A DNA stretch of 64,000 nucleotides. Source: Catellatospora bangladeshensis (GTDB lineage Bacteria > Actinomycetota > Actinomycetes > Mycobacteriales > Micromonosporaceae). The notes below the pieces were generated by a model, which saw only the letters and a list, made by a program, of their open reading frames with translations, was not told where the DNA came from and did no database searches. Shown here one piece after another: positions 20,259 to 28,771 of the stretch; the stretch's first letter is position 1, and each line of letters starts with the position of its first letter. The stretch lies in NCBI RefSeq assembly GCF_016862575.1, contig NZ_BONF01000051.1, positions 20,640 through 84,639 on the forward strand. The letters run 5' to 3'. The translations under genes and the position numbers were made by a program.

Positions 20259-21244
20259 GCCGATACTCCGTCCTGCGCCGTGTCCGGCTTCACGCTCTGA
20301 TCGACCTGACGGGCCTGGCCGGGCACCGGGGCGGTGCCGGTCAGCTCCAGGAACACGCTTTCCAGGTCGGCGTGGACCGGAGCCAGCTCCGAGACGTAGA
20401 GCTGGCGCTCGGCCAGCAACCGGGCGACCAGCGCGGGCTTGTCGACCCCGGTCAGCATCAGGTGGTCGGCGTGCGCCTGCAGCTGCATCCCGGCCGCCAC
20501 CAGCACCTGCGCCGCGGCGCTCAGGTCCGCCGCGGTCTCCAGGGCGACCCGCACCTGGCCGGACGAGTGCGCCTGCAGCACCTCGGCCACCGGGCCCGCG
20601 GCCACCCGCCGGCCCAGCGAGATGATCGTGACGCTGTCACAGATCAGCTGCACCTCGCCGAGGATGTGGCTGGACAGCACGACGGTCATGCCGCCCGCCG
20701 ACAGCGTCGCCATCATGTCCCGCATCTCGCGGATGCCACCCGGGTCCAGGCCGTTGGCCGGCTCGTCCAGGATCAGCAGCTTCGGCTGCTTGAGCAGCGC
20801 CGAAGCGACCGCCAGCCGCTGCTTCATACCGAGGGAGTACGTCTTGACCCGCTCCTTGGCGCGGTCGCGCAGACCGACCAGCTCCAGGGCCCAGTCGACG
20901 CGCGATTGCGGCAGGTTGCCCGCGTCGGCCAGCAGCGACAGGGTGTCCCGGGCGGAGAAGTGGGGGAAGAACTGCGGGCTCTCCACGATCGCCCCGACGT
21001 GCGCGATGACCTGCGGCAGCTCGGCCGGCACCGGCCGGCCCAGGATCCGCAGGTCACCACTGTCCGGCCTGATCAGGCCGAGCAGCGTACGCAGGGTGGT
21101 GGTCTTGCCGGAGCCGTTCGGCCCGAGGAAGCCGTGCACCTGGCCGGCTTCCACGTACATCTCGAAGCCGTCCAGCGCCCGGCGAGGTCCGCCCCGGGCA
21201 CGGTACGTCTTTGTCAGGCCTTGGATCTCCAAGACAGCGGTCAC
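20255..21244 (-). CDS. ABC transporter ATP-binding protein (exporter type)
   Basis: 329 residues with Walker A GPNGSGKTTT, signature YSLGMKQRLAVA, Walker B LLILDEPANGLD and switch His in LSSHIL. The C-terminal 90 residues form the regulatory extension of DrrA/CcmA-type exporter ATPases. The GTG start at 21244 has AGGAGG seven bases upstream. It pairs with the permease that follows. It resembles the ATPase half of the fusion protein at 15704-18598, so the two ABC units may be ancient duplicates. Confidence 0.93.
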   Translation of the reverse strand: MTAVLEIQGLTKTYRARGGPRRALDGFEMYVEAGQVHGFLGPNGSGKTTTLRTLLGLIRPDSGDLRILGRPVPAELPQVIAHVGAIVESPQFFPHFSARDTLSLLADAGNLPQSRVDWALELVGLRDRAKERVKTYSLGMKQRLAVASALLKQPKLLILDEPANGLDPGGIREMRDMMATLSAGGMTVVLSSHILGEVQLICDSVTIISLGRRVAAGPVAEVLQAHSSGQVRVALETAADLSAAAQVLVAAGMQLQAHADHLMLTGVDKPALVARLLAERQLYVSELAPVHADLESVFLELTGTAPVPGQARQVDQSVKPDTAQDGVSA

Positions 21245-21380
21245 AGGGACCTCCTAGCTAACGATGACCACCGCACCCTACGAGGTATGCACCCCCCACG
21301 CACCCCCGCTCTCCCCCGATCCTTCACAACCCACCAACCACATCACCCTGCGTACACACCCTCCGCCGCGCCGCGACCAA

Positions 21381-21455
21381 GGTCATCCGATTTGCCAGGC
21401 ACATGGCGGTATGCGCGTTCATGATTCGCCCATGTGCCAGGCAAGTCGGACGATC
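21381..21455. repeat. 75-bp intergenic palindrome, family B, copy 2
   Basis: Arms built on TTTGCCAGGCACATGG and CATGTGCCAGGCAAGTC, ending in GATC on the right; the left outer end has drifted to GGTC. It lies between the ABC operon start and the convergent end of the DeoR gene, among roughly 245 bases with no gene. Confidence 0.85.
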
Positions 21456-21492
21456 AAGAGCGCCCGACGCGGCGGCCCACGGGTCGGGCCGG

Positions 21493-22278
21493 TCAGGCGG
21501 CGATGACGTTGAGGCCCGCGACGCGGAAGGCGGCGACGGCGGCGGGGTCCGCGTTGGAGTCCGTGATCAGGGTTTCGATGCGCTCGACGGCGCAGATGCG
21601 GGCGAACGCGTGGCTGCCCAGCTTGGACGAGTCCGCGATGATGGCGACCCGCTTGGCCCTCGCCACCATCAGCGAGTTCATCGCCGCCTCGCCCTCGTGG
21701 TGGGCGGCCGCGCCGAGCGTCACGTCGATCGCGTCCACGCCGAGCAGCACCAGGTCCAGGGTGACCTCGCGCAGGATGCCGCCACCGAGCGGGCCGACCA
21801 GCTCGAACGACTGCGGGCGCACCACGCCGCCGGTGACCACGATCTTCATCCGGGAGCGGACCAGCAGCTCGTTGGCGATGTTCAGCGCGTTGGTGACGAC
21901 GGTGAGCTGCGCGCCCTCGGAGGTCGAGTTCAGCTCGGGGCGCACGGCCAGCGCCCGCGCCACCTCGGTGGTGGTGGTGCCGCCGTTGAGGCCGACCACC
22001 ATGCCGGGCTGCACCAGCGCGGCCGCGGCGGCGCCGATGCGCTGCTTCTCGGCCGAGTGCTTGGCGGTCTTGTAGCGCAGCGGCAGGTCGTACGAGACGC
22101 CGCTGGCCACCGCCCCGCCCCGGGTACGCGTGATCATCTGCTGCTGCGCGAGCTGGTCGAAGTCGCGGCGGATGGTGGCCTGGGAGACGTCGAGCCGCTC
22201 GGCGGCCTCCTCGACGGTGACCCGGCCGGAGTCGGTGAGCAGTTCCAGCAGCGCGTTCCAGCGGGCGTACCGGTCCAC
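21493..22278 (-). CDS. DeoR/GlpR family transcriptional regulator
   Basis: 261 residues. The N-terminal DeoR helix-turn-helix reads VTVEEAAERLDVSQATIRRDFDQL (seen here as two parts, residues about 19-42), followed by a sugar-phosphate-binding domain with NGGTTTTEVA and TLGAAAHHEGEAAMN-like signature segments. GTG 22278 has GGAGG upstream. It is divergent from the amino-sugar operon and is probably its repressor, released by a phosphorylated sugar intermediate. Confidence 0.9.
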   Translation of the reverse strand: MDRYARWNALLELLTDSGRVTVEEAAERLDVSQATIRRDFDQLAQQQMITRTRGGAVASGVSYDLPLRYKTAKHSAEKQRIGAAAAALVQPGMVVGLNGGTTTTEVARALAVRPELNSTSEGAQLTVVTNALNIANELLVRSRMKIVVTGGVVRPQSFELVGPLGGGILREVTLDLVLLGVDAIDVTLGAAAHHEGEAAMNSLMVARAKRVAIIADSSKLGSHAFARICAVERIETLITDSNADPAAVAAFRVAGLNVIAA

Positions 22279-22466
22279 CGATCCTCCGTTTGCGCGATTT
22301 CTGAGCGGATGCGTGCACACTAGTGCGCGAAACCGGCCCATGCAACGCGATGTGCTGCGCGTATGTGACTCTTGAGTTGCCTTCGGCAGAGGCGTCACGC
22401 AGAATAGCGCGCGAAACACCGTACTTTCGAACCGTTACGCGCACGCCTGCTGGAGGGGTCGCCGCC
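22279..22466. promoter_or_regulatory. Divergent control region of the DeoR gene and the amino-sugar operon
   Basis: No gene is seen in these 188 bases. The core GCGCGAAAC occurs at 22325-22333 and 22409-22417 and a related inverted form, GTTTGCGCGATTTC, lies close to the DeoR start. These are candidate operator half-sites; promoter boxes are not clear. Confidence 0.45.
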
Positions 22467-23342
22467 ATGACGTACGTCGCCGAAGAGATCAACAGCCAGC
22501 CTGAGCTCTGGCGACGCGCCGCGGCCGAGGCCGCCGGAGCGGCCGGGGCGCTGCCCGTCCCCGGCGAGCGCGTCGCCGTCGTGGGCTGCGGCACCTCCTG
22601 GTTCATGGCGATGGCGTACGCGAGCCTGCGCGAGGCGGCCGGCCAGGGCGAGACCGACGCATTCGCGGGTTCGGAGTTCCCGATCGACAGGCCGTACGAC
22701 CGGATCATCGCGATCACCCGGTCCGGCACCACCACCGAGGTGCTCGACATCCTGCGCAAGGCGGGCGACCGGAGCACGGTCCTGGTCGGCGACGTGGACA
22801 CCCCGGCCGTCACGCTGGCCCGCGACGTGATCGCGCTGCCCTGGGCCGACGAGCGCTCGGTGGTGCAGACCCGCTTCGCCACCAGCGCGCTGACCCTGCT
22901 GCGCGCCTCGCTGGGCGCGGACCTGGCCAAGGCCGCCGACGACGCGCAGCGCGCGCTCGCCCTGCCGCTCCCGCTGGACCCGGCCACCATCGAGCAGGTC
23001 ACCTTCGTGGGCCGCGGCTGGACCAACGGCCTGGCCCAGGAGGCAGCGCTGAAGTGCCGCGAGGCGGCCACCTTCTGGACCGAGGCGTACCCGGCGATGG
23101 ACTTCCGGCACGGCCCGATCTCGATCAGCGCCCCCGGCCGCGCGGTGTGGGCCTTCGGCGAGGTGCCGGCGGGCCTGCGCGCGGACGTCGAGGCGACCGG
23201 CGCGGCCTTCGTGCACGACCCGGACATCGACCCGGTCGCGCACCTGATCGTCGCGCAGCGCTTCGCCGTCGCGCTGGCCGAGCACAGGGGCCTGAACCCG
23301 GACGAGCCGCGGCACCTGACCCGCTCGGTCGTCCTCTCATGA
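22467..23342 (+). CDS. SIS-domain sugar isomerase/deaminase (AgaS-like)
   Basis: 291 residues with two SIS domains. The first holds VAVVGCGTSWFMA and the sugar-phosphate loop ITRSGTTTEVL; the second FVGRGWTNGLAQEAALKCREA and the MDFRHGPIS segment shared with GlmS and AgaS. In the galactosamine pathway AgaS converts galactosamine 6-phosphate to tagatose 6-phosphate with release of ammonia; a glucosamine 6-phosphate deaminase role is the alternative. ATG 22467 follows GGAGGGG. First gene of the operon. Confidence 0.85.
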   Translation: MTYVAEEINSQPELWRRAAAEAAGAAGALPVPGERVAVVGCGTSWFMAMAYASLREAAGQGETDAFAGSEFPIDRPYDRIIAITRSGTTTEVLDILRKAGDRSTVLVGDVDTPAVTLARDVIALPWADERSVVQTRFATSALTLLRASLGADLAKAADDAQRALALPLPLDPATIEQVTFVGRGWTNGLAQEAALKCREAATFWTEAYPAMDFRHGPISISAPGRAVWAFGEVPAGLRADVEATGAAFVHDPDIDPVAHLIVAQRFAVALAEHRGLNPDEPRHLTRSVVLS

Positions 23343-23479
23343 GCACGCGCATGCTGGCATCCGGCGCGGTCGCGACCACCGGCCGCCCGCACGGCGCGCC
23401 GCTTCCCCACGCGCGCCGGGCCACCGACGAGGCCGGGGGCGTGCAGGCCCCGGGCGTGCGCAGCGAGGAGAGGGCATGA
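23339..23479 (+). CDS. Possible 46-residue linker ORF coupled at both ends
   Basis: Starts MSTRMLASGAVATTG. Its ATG overlaps the SIS gene stop as ATGA and its own TGA overlaps the ROK kinase start as ATGA. It fills the whole gap between the two genes. There is no domain and no obvious conservation signal, so it may be a re-initiation bridge rather than a working protein, or chance. Confidence 0.3.
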   Translation: MSTRMLASGAVATTGRPHGAPLPHARRATDEAGGVQAPGVRSEERA

Positions 23480-24411
23480 CCACCGCTCACGAGCCCGCCG
23501 ACGTCGTCGTCTCGATCGACGTCGGCGGCACCGGCATGAAGTGCGCCCTGGTCGGCACGGACCACCGGGTGCGCCACACCGAACGCCACGCCACCGGCCG
23601 GGAACGCGGGCCGCAGGCGGTGCTCGGCACCATCCTCGACGTGGCCGCCGGGCTGGCCGCCACCGCCGCCGCACGCGGCTGGCGCCCGGTCGGCGCGGGC
23701 GTGGTCGTGCCCGGCATCGTGAACGAGGCCGACGGCATCGCCACCTACTCCTCCAACATCGGCTTCCGCGACGTGCCGCTGCGCCGCGAGGTGCAGGACC
23801 GCACCGGCCTGCCCACCGCGGTCGGCCACGACGTGCGCGCCAGCGGCCTGGCCGAGGCCCGCCTCGGCGCCGGGCGCGGGCGCAGGCACGTGCTCGTGGT
23901 GCCGATCGGCACCGGCATCGCCGCCGCGCACGTCGTCGACGGCGCCGTGATGGCAGGCGCGCACGGGGCGGCCGGGGAGATCGGCCACATCGTGGTCCGC
24001 CCCGGCGGCCCGCTCTGCGGCTGCGGCCTGCGCGGCTGCCTGGAGGCGGTCGCCTCGGCGAGCGCGGTCGAGCGGCGTTACACAGAGGTGGCGGGCACGC
24101 CCGCCACCGCGGCGCAGGTCGCCGGGCGGCTGGGCGCGGACAAGCACGCCGACCAGGTATGGGCCGAGACCGTGGACGCGCTGGCCGACGGCCTGCTCAC
24201 CGGCCAGGCCCTCTACGACCCCGAGCTGGTCGTGATCGGCGGCGGCCTGGCCGAGTCCGGCGAGACGCTGCTCGCGCCCCTGCGCGACGCCCTGGGTAAG
24301 AAGGTCACCTTCCACCGCGTGCCCGAGATCGTGCGCGCCGAGCTGGGCGACGAGTCCGGCAGCCTGGGCGCGGCCCTCATCGCCCTGGACCTGGTCGGAC
24401 ACCAGGCATGA
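23476..24411 (+). CDS. ROK family sugar kinase (candidate N-acetylhexosamine kinase)
   Basis: 311 residues. The ATP-binding DVGGTGMK is at 15-22, the catalytic base is Asp119 in GHDVRA, and the ROK zinc signature runs from GEIGHIVV (His171) through CGCGLRGC (Cys181, 183, 188). Many ROK kinases have Asn before the base aspartate; here it is His118. In this operon it should phosphorylate the incoming amino sugar at C6, for example N-acetylgalactosamine (AgaK role) or N-acetylglucosamine. Confidence 0.88.
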   Translation: MTTAHEPADVVVSIDVGGTGMKCALVGTDHRVRHTERHATGRERGPQAVLGTILDVAAGLAATAAARGWRPVGAGVVVPGIVNEADGIATYSSNIGFRDVPLRREVQDRTGLPTAVGHDVRASGLAEARLGAGRGRRHVLVVPIGTGIAAAHVVDGAVMAGAHGAAGEIGHIVVRPGGPLCGCGLRGCLEAVASASAVERRYTEVAGTPATAAQVAGRLGADKHADQVWAETVDALADGLLTGQALYDPELVVIGGGLAESGETLLAPLRDALGKKVTFHRVPEIVRAELGDESGSLGAALIALDLVGHQA

Positions 24412-24470
24412 CCGCACCGTATCCGCAACGCCATCGACCCCCCGCCGAGCGAAACGAGGAGCAGGCATGA
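24408..24470 (+). CDS. Possible 20-residue linker ORF coupled at both ends
   Basis: Reads MTAPYPQRHRPPAERNEEQA. Its ATG overlaps the kinase stop as ATGA and its stop overlaps the NagA start as ATGA, exactly as the linker before the kinase does. The Shine-Dalgarno of NagA (GAGGAG) lies inside it. Probably a translational bridge. Confidence 0.25.
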   Translation: MTAPYPQRHRPPAERNEEQA

Positions 24471-25564
24471 CCGTCAGCGGACGGATCGTCACCCCCGGCG
24501 GCGTCGTCGAGGGCACGCTGAGCATCGACGGCGACCGCATCAGCACCGTCGCGCCCGACGCATCGGCCGCCGACCGGTGGATCCTGCCCGGGTTCGTGGA
24601 CATTCACACCCACGGCGGCGGCGGGCACACGTTCACCACCGGCGACGCCGCCTCCGCACGTGGTGCGGCCGCGTTCCACCTGCGCCACGGCACGACCACG
24701 CTGCTGGCCAGCCTGGTCTCGTCGCCGTTCGCGCTGATGCGGGACGCGGTGCTCGCGTATGCGCCGCTGGTCGCCGAGGGCGTGCTGGCCGGCGTGCACT
24801 TCGAGGGGCCGTACCTGTCGCACGCGCGCTGCGGCGCGCAGAACCCCGAGTTCCTGCGCGACCCGTCGCTCGACGAGCTGACCGAGCTGATCAAGCTGGC
24901 CGACGGCACGCTGCGCATGGTCACCATCGCCCCGGAGCGGCCCGGCGCGCTGGACGCGATCCGGCTGCTCGCCGAGCACGGCGTGGTGGCCGCGGTCGGT
25001 CACACCGACGGGTCGTACGCCGAGGTCAACGCCGCGATCGAGGCGGGCGCGACGGTCGCCACGCACCTGTTCAACGGCATGCGCCCGGTGCACCACCGGG
25101 AGCCGGGGCCGATCGTGGCGCTGCTGGACGCCCCGTCGGTGGTGTGCGAGCTGGTCGCCGACGGCGTACACCTGCACGACGGCACGCTGCTGTTCGCCGC
25201 GCACGCGGCCGGACCCGCACGGGCCGCGCTGATCACCGACGCGATGGACGCCGCCGGTATGGCCGACGGCGAGTACGACCTCGGCGGCCAGGCCGTGATC
25301 GTGGCCGACCGGGTCGCCCGGCTGGCCCGGGACGGCAGCATCGCGGGCAGCACCCTGACCATGGACGCCGCGGTGCGCCAGGCGCTCGGCGCGGGACTGT
25401 CCATGGCCGACGTGGCGGCGATGGCGGCGACCACGCCCGCCCGCGCGGTCGGCCTCGGCGACCAGGTCGGCGCGCTGCGCCCCGGCCTGCGCGCCGACCT
25501 CGTGGAACTGGACTCCGAGCTGCGGGTCGTCCGCGTGATGAAGTCGGGAGAGTGGATCCGATGA
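24467..25564 (+). CDS. nagA: N-acetylglucosamine/galactosamine 6-phosphate deacetylase
   Basis: 365 residues of the NagA amidohydrolase family. Metal and active-site residues are visible: His47 and His49 in IHTHGGGGH, Glu113 in HFEGPYLS, His179 in GHTDGS, His200 in HLFNGM, and the catalytic Asp258 in ITDAMDAAG. It removes acetate from the 6-phosphorylated N-acetyl sugar produced by the ROK kinase, giving the amino-sugar phosphate used by the SIS enzyme. In a galactosamine-type pathway this would be AgaA. Overlaps the aldolase gene by ATGA. Confidence 0.93.
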   Translation: MTVSGRIVTPGGVVEGTLSIDGDRISTVAPDASAADRWILPGFVDIHTHGGGGHTFTTGDAASARGAAAFHLRHGTTTLLASLVSSPFALMRDAVLAYAPLVAEGVLAGVHFEGPYLSHARCGAQNPEFLRDPSLDELTELIKLADGTLRMVTIAPERPGALDAIRLLAEHGVVAAVGHTDGSYAEVNAAIEAGATVATHLFNGMRPVHHREPGPIVALLDAPSVVCELVADGVHLHDGTLLFAAHAAGPARAALITDAMDAAGMADGEYDLGGQAVIVADRVARLARDGSIAGSTLTMDAAVRQALGAGLSMADVAAMAATTPARAVGLGDQVGALRPGLRADLVELDSELRVVRVMKSGEWIR

Positions 25565-26406
25565 CCCTGGTCTCCACCGGGAAGCTGGTCGCCGAGGCGG
25601 CCGCGACGCGCACCGGCGTGGCCGCGTTCAACGTCATCACTCTGGAGCACGCCGAGGCGATCACCGCTGGTGCCGCCGCCGCGGGCCGCCCGGTGATCCT
25701 CCAGATCAGCGAGAACGCCGTGAAGTTCCACGGCGGGCAGCTCGGCCCGCTGGCCGCCGCCGCCCGCGCGGTAGCCGAGCTGGCCGCGGTCGACGTCGCC
25801 CTGCACCTGGACCACGTCGAGTCGGCCGCGCTGCTGCACCAGGCCCCCGACCACGGCTTCTCCTCGGTCATGTTCGACGCCTCGACCCTCCCCTACGCCG
25901 ACAACGTCGCCGCCACGAAGGCCGCCGCCGAGTTCTGCCACGAGCACGGCCTCTGGCTGGAGAGCGAGCTGGGCACCGTCGGCGGCAAGGACGGCGCCCC
26001 GCCGCTGGGCGCCCACGCCCCCGGCGCCCGCACCGACCCCGCCGAGGCAGCCGCCTACGTCGCCGAGACCGGCGTCGACGCCCTCGCCGTCGCGGTCGGC
26101 TCCTCCCACGCCATGACCACGCGCGACGCCGCCCTCGACCACGACCTGATCGCGGCCCTCAAGACCGCCGTCCCCGTCCCGCTGGTCCTGCACGGCTCCT
26201 CGGGCGTCGGCGACGCCGAACTCCGCCGCGCCGTCACCGGCGGCCTCGTCAAAATCAACATCGGCACCGCCCTCAACATCGCCTTCACCGCCGCGGTCCG
26301 CGACACGCTGGCCGCCGACGCCAAGCTGGTCGACCCCCGCAAATACCTCAAGCCCGCCCGCCAGGCCATGTCCGACACCGTCCGCCACTTCCTCACCCTG
26401 CTCTGA
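25561..26406 (+). CDS. Class II ketose-bisphosphate aldolase (GatY/KbaY/Fba family)
   Basis: 281 residues. The catalytic Asp84 and zinc-binding His85 are in HLDHV; further zinc ligands lie in SSHAM and LHGSSGV, with ESELGTVGG between. In this setting it probably cleaves tagatose 1,6-bisphosphate to dihydroxyacetone phosphate and glyceraldehyde 3-phosphate, the last step of galactosamine breakdown. The kinase making the bisphosphate is not encoded here. It overlaps nagA by ATGA and ends the operon. Confidence 0.88.
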   Translation: MTLVSTGKLVAEAAATRTGVAAFNVITLEHAEAITAGAAAAGRPVILQISENAVKFHGGQLGPLAAAARAVAELAAVDVALHLDHVESAALLHQAPDHGFSSVMFDASTLPYADNVAATKAAAEFCHEHGLWLESELGTVGGKDGAPPLGAHAPGARTDPAEAAAYVAETGVDALAVAVGSSHAMTTRDAALDHDLIAALKTAVPVPLVLHGSSGVGDAELRRAVTGGLVKINIGTALNIAFTAAVRDTLAADAKLVDPRKYLKPARQAMSDTVRHFLTLL

Positions 26407-26431
26407 CCACCGCGCCCCGCTCTGCGGCGCC

Positions 26432-26512
26432 GATCTTGCGTGAACTGTGGGGATGACACACTCCAAACCGACAAATGGGCAACACTTCGCGCAAGATCAA
26501 CGTGATCTTGCG
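26432..26512. repeat. 81-bp intergenic palindrome, family C, copy 2
   Basis: Arms GATCTTGCGTGAACTGT and CACTTCGCGCAAGATC, then the third half-site GTGATCTTGC, in the same order and spacing as at 14730-14810. It runs into the 5' end of the PLP enzyme gene. Confidence 0.8.
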
Positions 26513-27391
26513 CGGGTACGGCTGGTGCGGGTCGCGACTCTGCGCGACGAGCGTCTCGACGCGCACGGGGTGACGGTGCTGTTGGTCCGCGATGACCTCG
26601 TGGATCCGGAGTTGCCGGGCAACAAGTGGCGCAAGCTCAAGTACAACCTGGTGGCGGCGCGGGAGCACGGGTTCGGGACGCTGCTGACGTTCGGCGGGGC
26701 CTACTCCAACCACCTCCGCGCGGTCGCCGCGGCAGGTCGCCGCTTCGGCTTCCAGACCATCGGGGTGGTACGCGGGGAGGAGCACCTGCCGCTCAACCCG
26801 TCCCTGGCGTACGCCGCCGCGCAGGGCATGACGCTCAAGTACCTCGACCGCGAGACCTACCGCCGCAAGCACACGCCCACGGTCCTCGCGCAGCTCGAAC
26901 GTGAGTGGGGCGCGTGCTATGTGATTCCCGAGGGCGGCAGCAACGCGCTCGCAGTGAAGGGCTGCGCCGAGCTGCCCGCCGAGATCGGCACGGACTTCGA
27001 CGTGATCTGCTGCCCGGTCGGCACCGGCGGCACGCTCGCGGGCCTGGCCGCCGGGCTGTCGAGCGGGCGGCGCGCACTCGGCATCGCCGTGCTCAAAGGC
27101 GCGGGCTTCCTCGCCGACGAGGTCCGCGAGCTGCAACGCCAAGCCCTCGGCGCTCCGACGGACAACTGGAGCATCGACCTCGACCACCACTACGGCGGCT
27201 ACGCCAAGCGCACCCCGGACCTCGACGCCTTCGTCGCCGACTTCGAGATCCGGCACGGCATCGCGCTCGACCCGATCTACACCGGCAAGCTGCTCGCGGG
27301 CCTGTACGACCTGATCGCGCAGAGCGCCTTCCCCGCCGGCACGCGGCTGGCCGTCGTCGTCACCGGTACCGCACCAGCGCTGGCGCTCTGA
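26447..27391 (+). CDS. 1-aminocyclopropane-1-carboxylate deaminase / D-cysteine desulfhydrase family PLP enzyme
   Basis: A tryptophan-synthase-beta-fold PLP enzyme with the lysine segment LPGNKWRKLKYNL, the FGGAYSNHLRA motif and the phosphate-binding CPVGTGGTLAGL. The family releases ammonia, sulfide and keto acid from D-cysteine or related amino acids. The start is uncertain: an ATG at 26447 lies inside the family C repeat and gives a 314-residue protein whose first 22 or so residues are repeat-derived, while a GTG at 26525 gives 288 residues but cuts into the usual N-terminal strand. Neither has a good ribosome site. Confidence 0.8.
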   Translation: MGMTHSKPTNGQHFAQDQRDLARVRLVRVATLRDERLDAHGVTVLLVRDDLVDPELPGNKWRKLKYNLVAAREHGFGTLLTFGGAYSNHLRAVAAAGRRFGFQTIGVVRGEEHLPLNPSLAYAAAQGMTLKYLDRETYRRKHTPTVLAQLEREWGACYVIPEGGSNALAVKGCAELPAEIGTDFDVICCPVGTGGTLAGLAAGLSSGRRALGIAVLKGAGFLADEVRELQRQALGAPTDNWSIDLDHHYGGYAKRTPDLDAFVADFEIRHGIALDPIYTGKLLAGLYDLIAQSAFPAGTRLAVVVTGTAPALAL

Positions 27392-27395
27392 GCGG

Positions 27396-28616
27396 TCAGC
27401 CCTTGCGGCGGTGGATCACGTAGGCGAGCACGCCGAGGCCGAGCATCCCGGCTCCGGCGAGCACGGTCGGCTCGGGCAGCGTCATCGCGAGCACGATGCA
27501 GCCGACCAGCCCGAGCGCCGCGACGGCGCGCAGGTGGCGCGGGCCGCCCAGGGTCCACGCGGCCGCGTTCGTGATCGCGTAGTAGGTCAGCACCGCGACG
27601 CTGGAGAAGCCGATCGCGCCGCGTACGTCCGCGGCCAGCACTACCACGATGATCACCACGGCGACGGTCAGCTCGGCCAGCCACGGCGTGGCGTACGCCT
27701 GATGCACCGCCGCCAGCCGTTCCGGCAGGTCGGCGCGGCGGGCCATGGCCAGCACGGTGCGCCCGACCCCGGCGAGCAGGCTCAGCAGCACCCCGCACAC
27801 CGCGATCCCGGCCCCGACCCGCACCGCCGGCGCGAACTGCGGCAGCCCGGCGGCGCTCACCATGTCGGCGAGCGGCGCGGCGGACCGGGCCAGCGCCGGC
27901 ATGCCGAGCACGTTCAGGCAGGTCACGGCGACGGCGAAGTACACCACCAGCACGATCCCGAGCGCGACGGGCACCGCGCGCGGGATGGTCCGGGCCGGGT
28001 CGCGCACCTCCTCGCCCAGCGTGGCGATGCGGGCGTACCCGGCGAACGCGAAGAACAGCAGCCCGGCCGCGCCGAACGGCCCGGCAGGCCCGGCCGCGCC
28101 CGCCTCGGGCGCACCCCCGCCGGCCAGCCCCGCGACGACGGCCGTGGCGAGCACCGCCAGCGTCACCGCGACCAGGATCCGGGTGGCCAGGGCGGTCTTG
28201 GTCACGCCACGGATGTTGACCGCGGTCAGCACGACGACGGCCGCCACCGCGAGCACCCGGGCCTGCTCCGGCCACAGGTAGTAGCCGATGGTCAGCGCCA
28301 TCGCCGCGCAGCTCGCGGTCTTGCCGATGACGAACGCCCATCCCGCGAGGAACCCGGTGAACGCGCCCAGCCGCTCCCGCCCGTACACGTACGTGCCGCC
28401 GGACTCCGGGTAGCGGGCGGCCAGCCGCGCCGAACTGGCCGCGTTGCACGCCGCCACGAACGCCGCGATACCGAGTCCGAGCAGCAGCGCACCGGCGGTC
28501 CCGGCGGCGGCCGCGGCGGGCCCCCACACCACGAACACGCCCGCGCCCAGCATCGCGCCCAGCCCGATGACCACGGCGTCCCCGAACCCCAGCCGCCGCG
28601 CCAACGTCGAGATCAC
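27396..28616 (-). CDS. APC family amino acid permease
   Basis: 406 residues with about twelve membrane segments. The start GFGDAVVIGLGAMLGAGVFV matches the helix 1 consensus GxG(I/A)xGxGIF of amino acid-polyamine-cation permeases, and LARYPESGGTYVYGRERLG corresponds to the conserved helix 2-3 loop. It should import or exchange an amino acid or amine. GTG start. Convergent with the PLP enzyme gene, whose stop is five bases away. Confidence 0.88.
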   Translation of the reverse strand: MISTLARRLGFGDAVVIGLGAMLGAGVFVVWGPAAAAAGTAGALLLGLGIAAFVAACNAASSARLAARYPESGGTYVYGRERLGAFTGFLAGWAFVIGKTASCAAMALTIGYYLWPEQARVLAVAAVVVLTAVNIRGVTKTALATRILVAVTLAVLATAVVAGLAGGGAPEAGAAGPAGPFGAAGLLFFAFAGYARIATLGEEVRDPARTIPRAVPVALGIVLVVYFAVAVTCLNVLGMPALARSAAPLADMVSAAGLPQFAPAVRVGAGIAVCGVLLSLLAGVGRTVLAMARRADLPERLAAVHQAYATPWLAELTVAVVIIVVVLAADVRGAIGFSSVAVLTYYAITNAAAWTLGGPRHLRAVAALGLVGCIVLAMTLPEPTVLAGAGMLGLGVLAYVIHRRKG

Positions 28617-28645
28617 GCCCGCAGGCTAGCCCGCCCCATACGAAG

Positions 28646-28698
28646 AAAGGAAGGGCACCTTCTTAACGCTATGTGTATAGGAAGGGCACCTTCTTAAC
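28646..28698. repeat. About 53-bp intergenic repeat, family A, copy 4 (direct arms)
   Basis: The unit GAAGGGCACCTTCTTAAC occurs twice in the same orientation, separated by GCTATGTGTATAG. It lies 29 bases upstream of the permease start. Unlike copies 1-3, the second unit is not inverted. Confidence 0.9.
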
Positions 28699-28771
28699 CC
28701 CGACCCCGCACCCAGGCACTCTCCCCAAACCGCCCACCTCGCCGCGCCCACCACGTCAGCGCGCCATCCGC

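Noticed and set aside
22323..22466. Upstream extension of the SIS gene
   Set aside because: It would cover the control region and candidate operators; the ATG at 22467 has a strong ribosome site.
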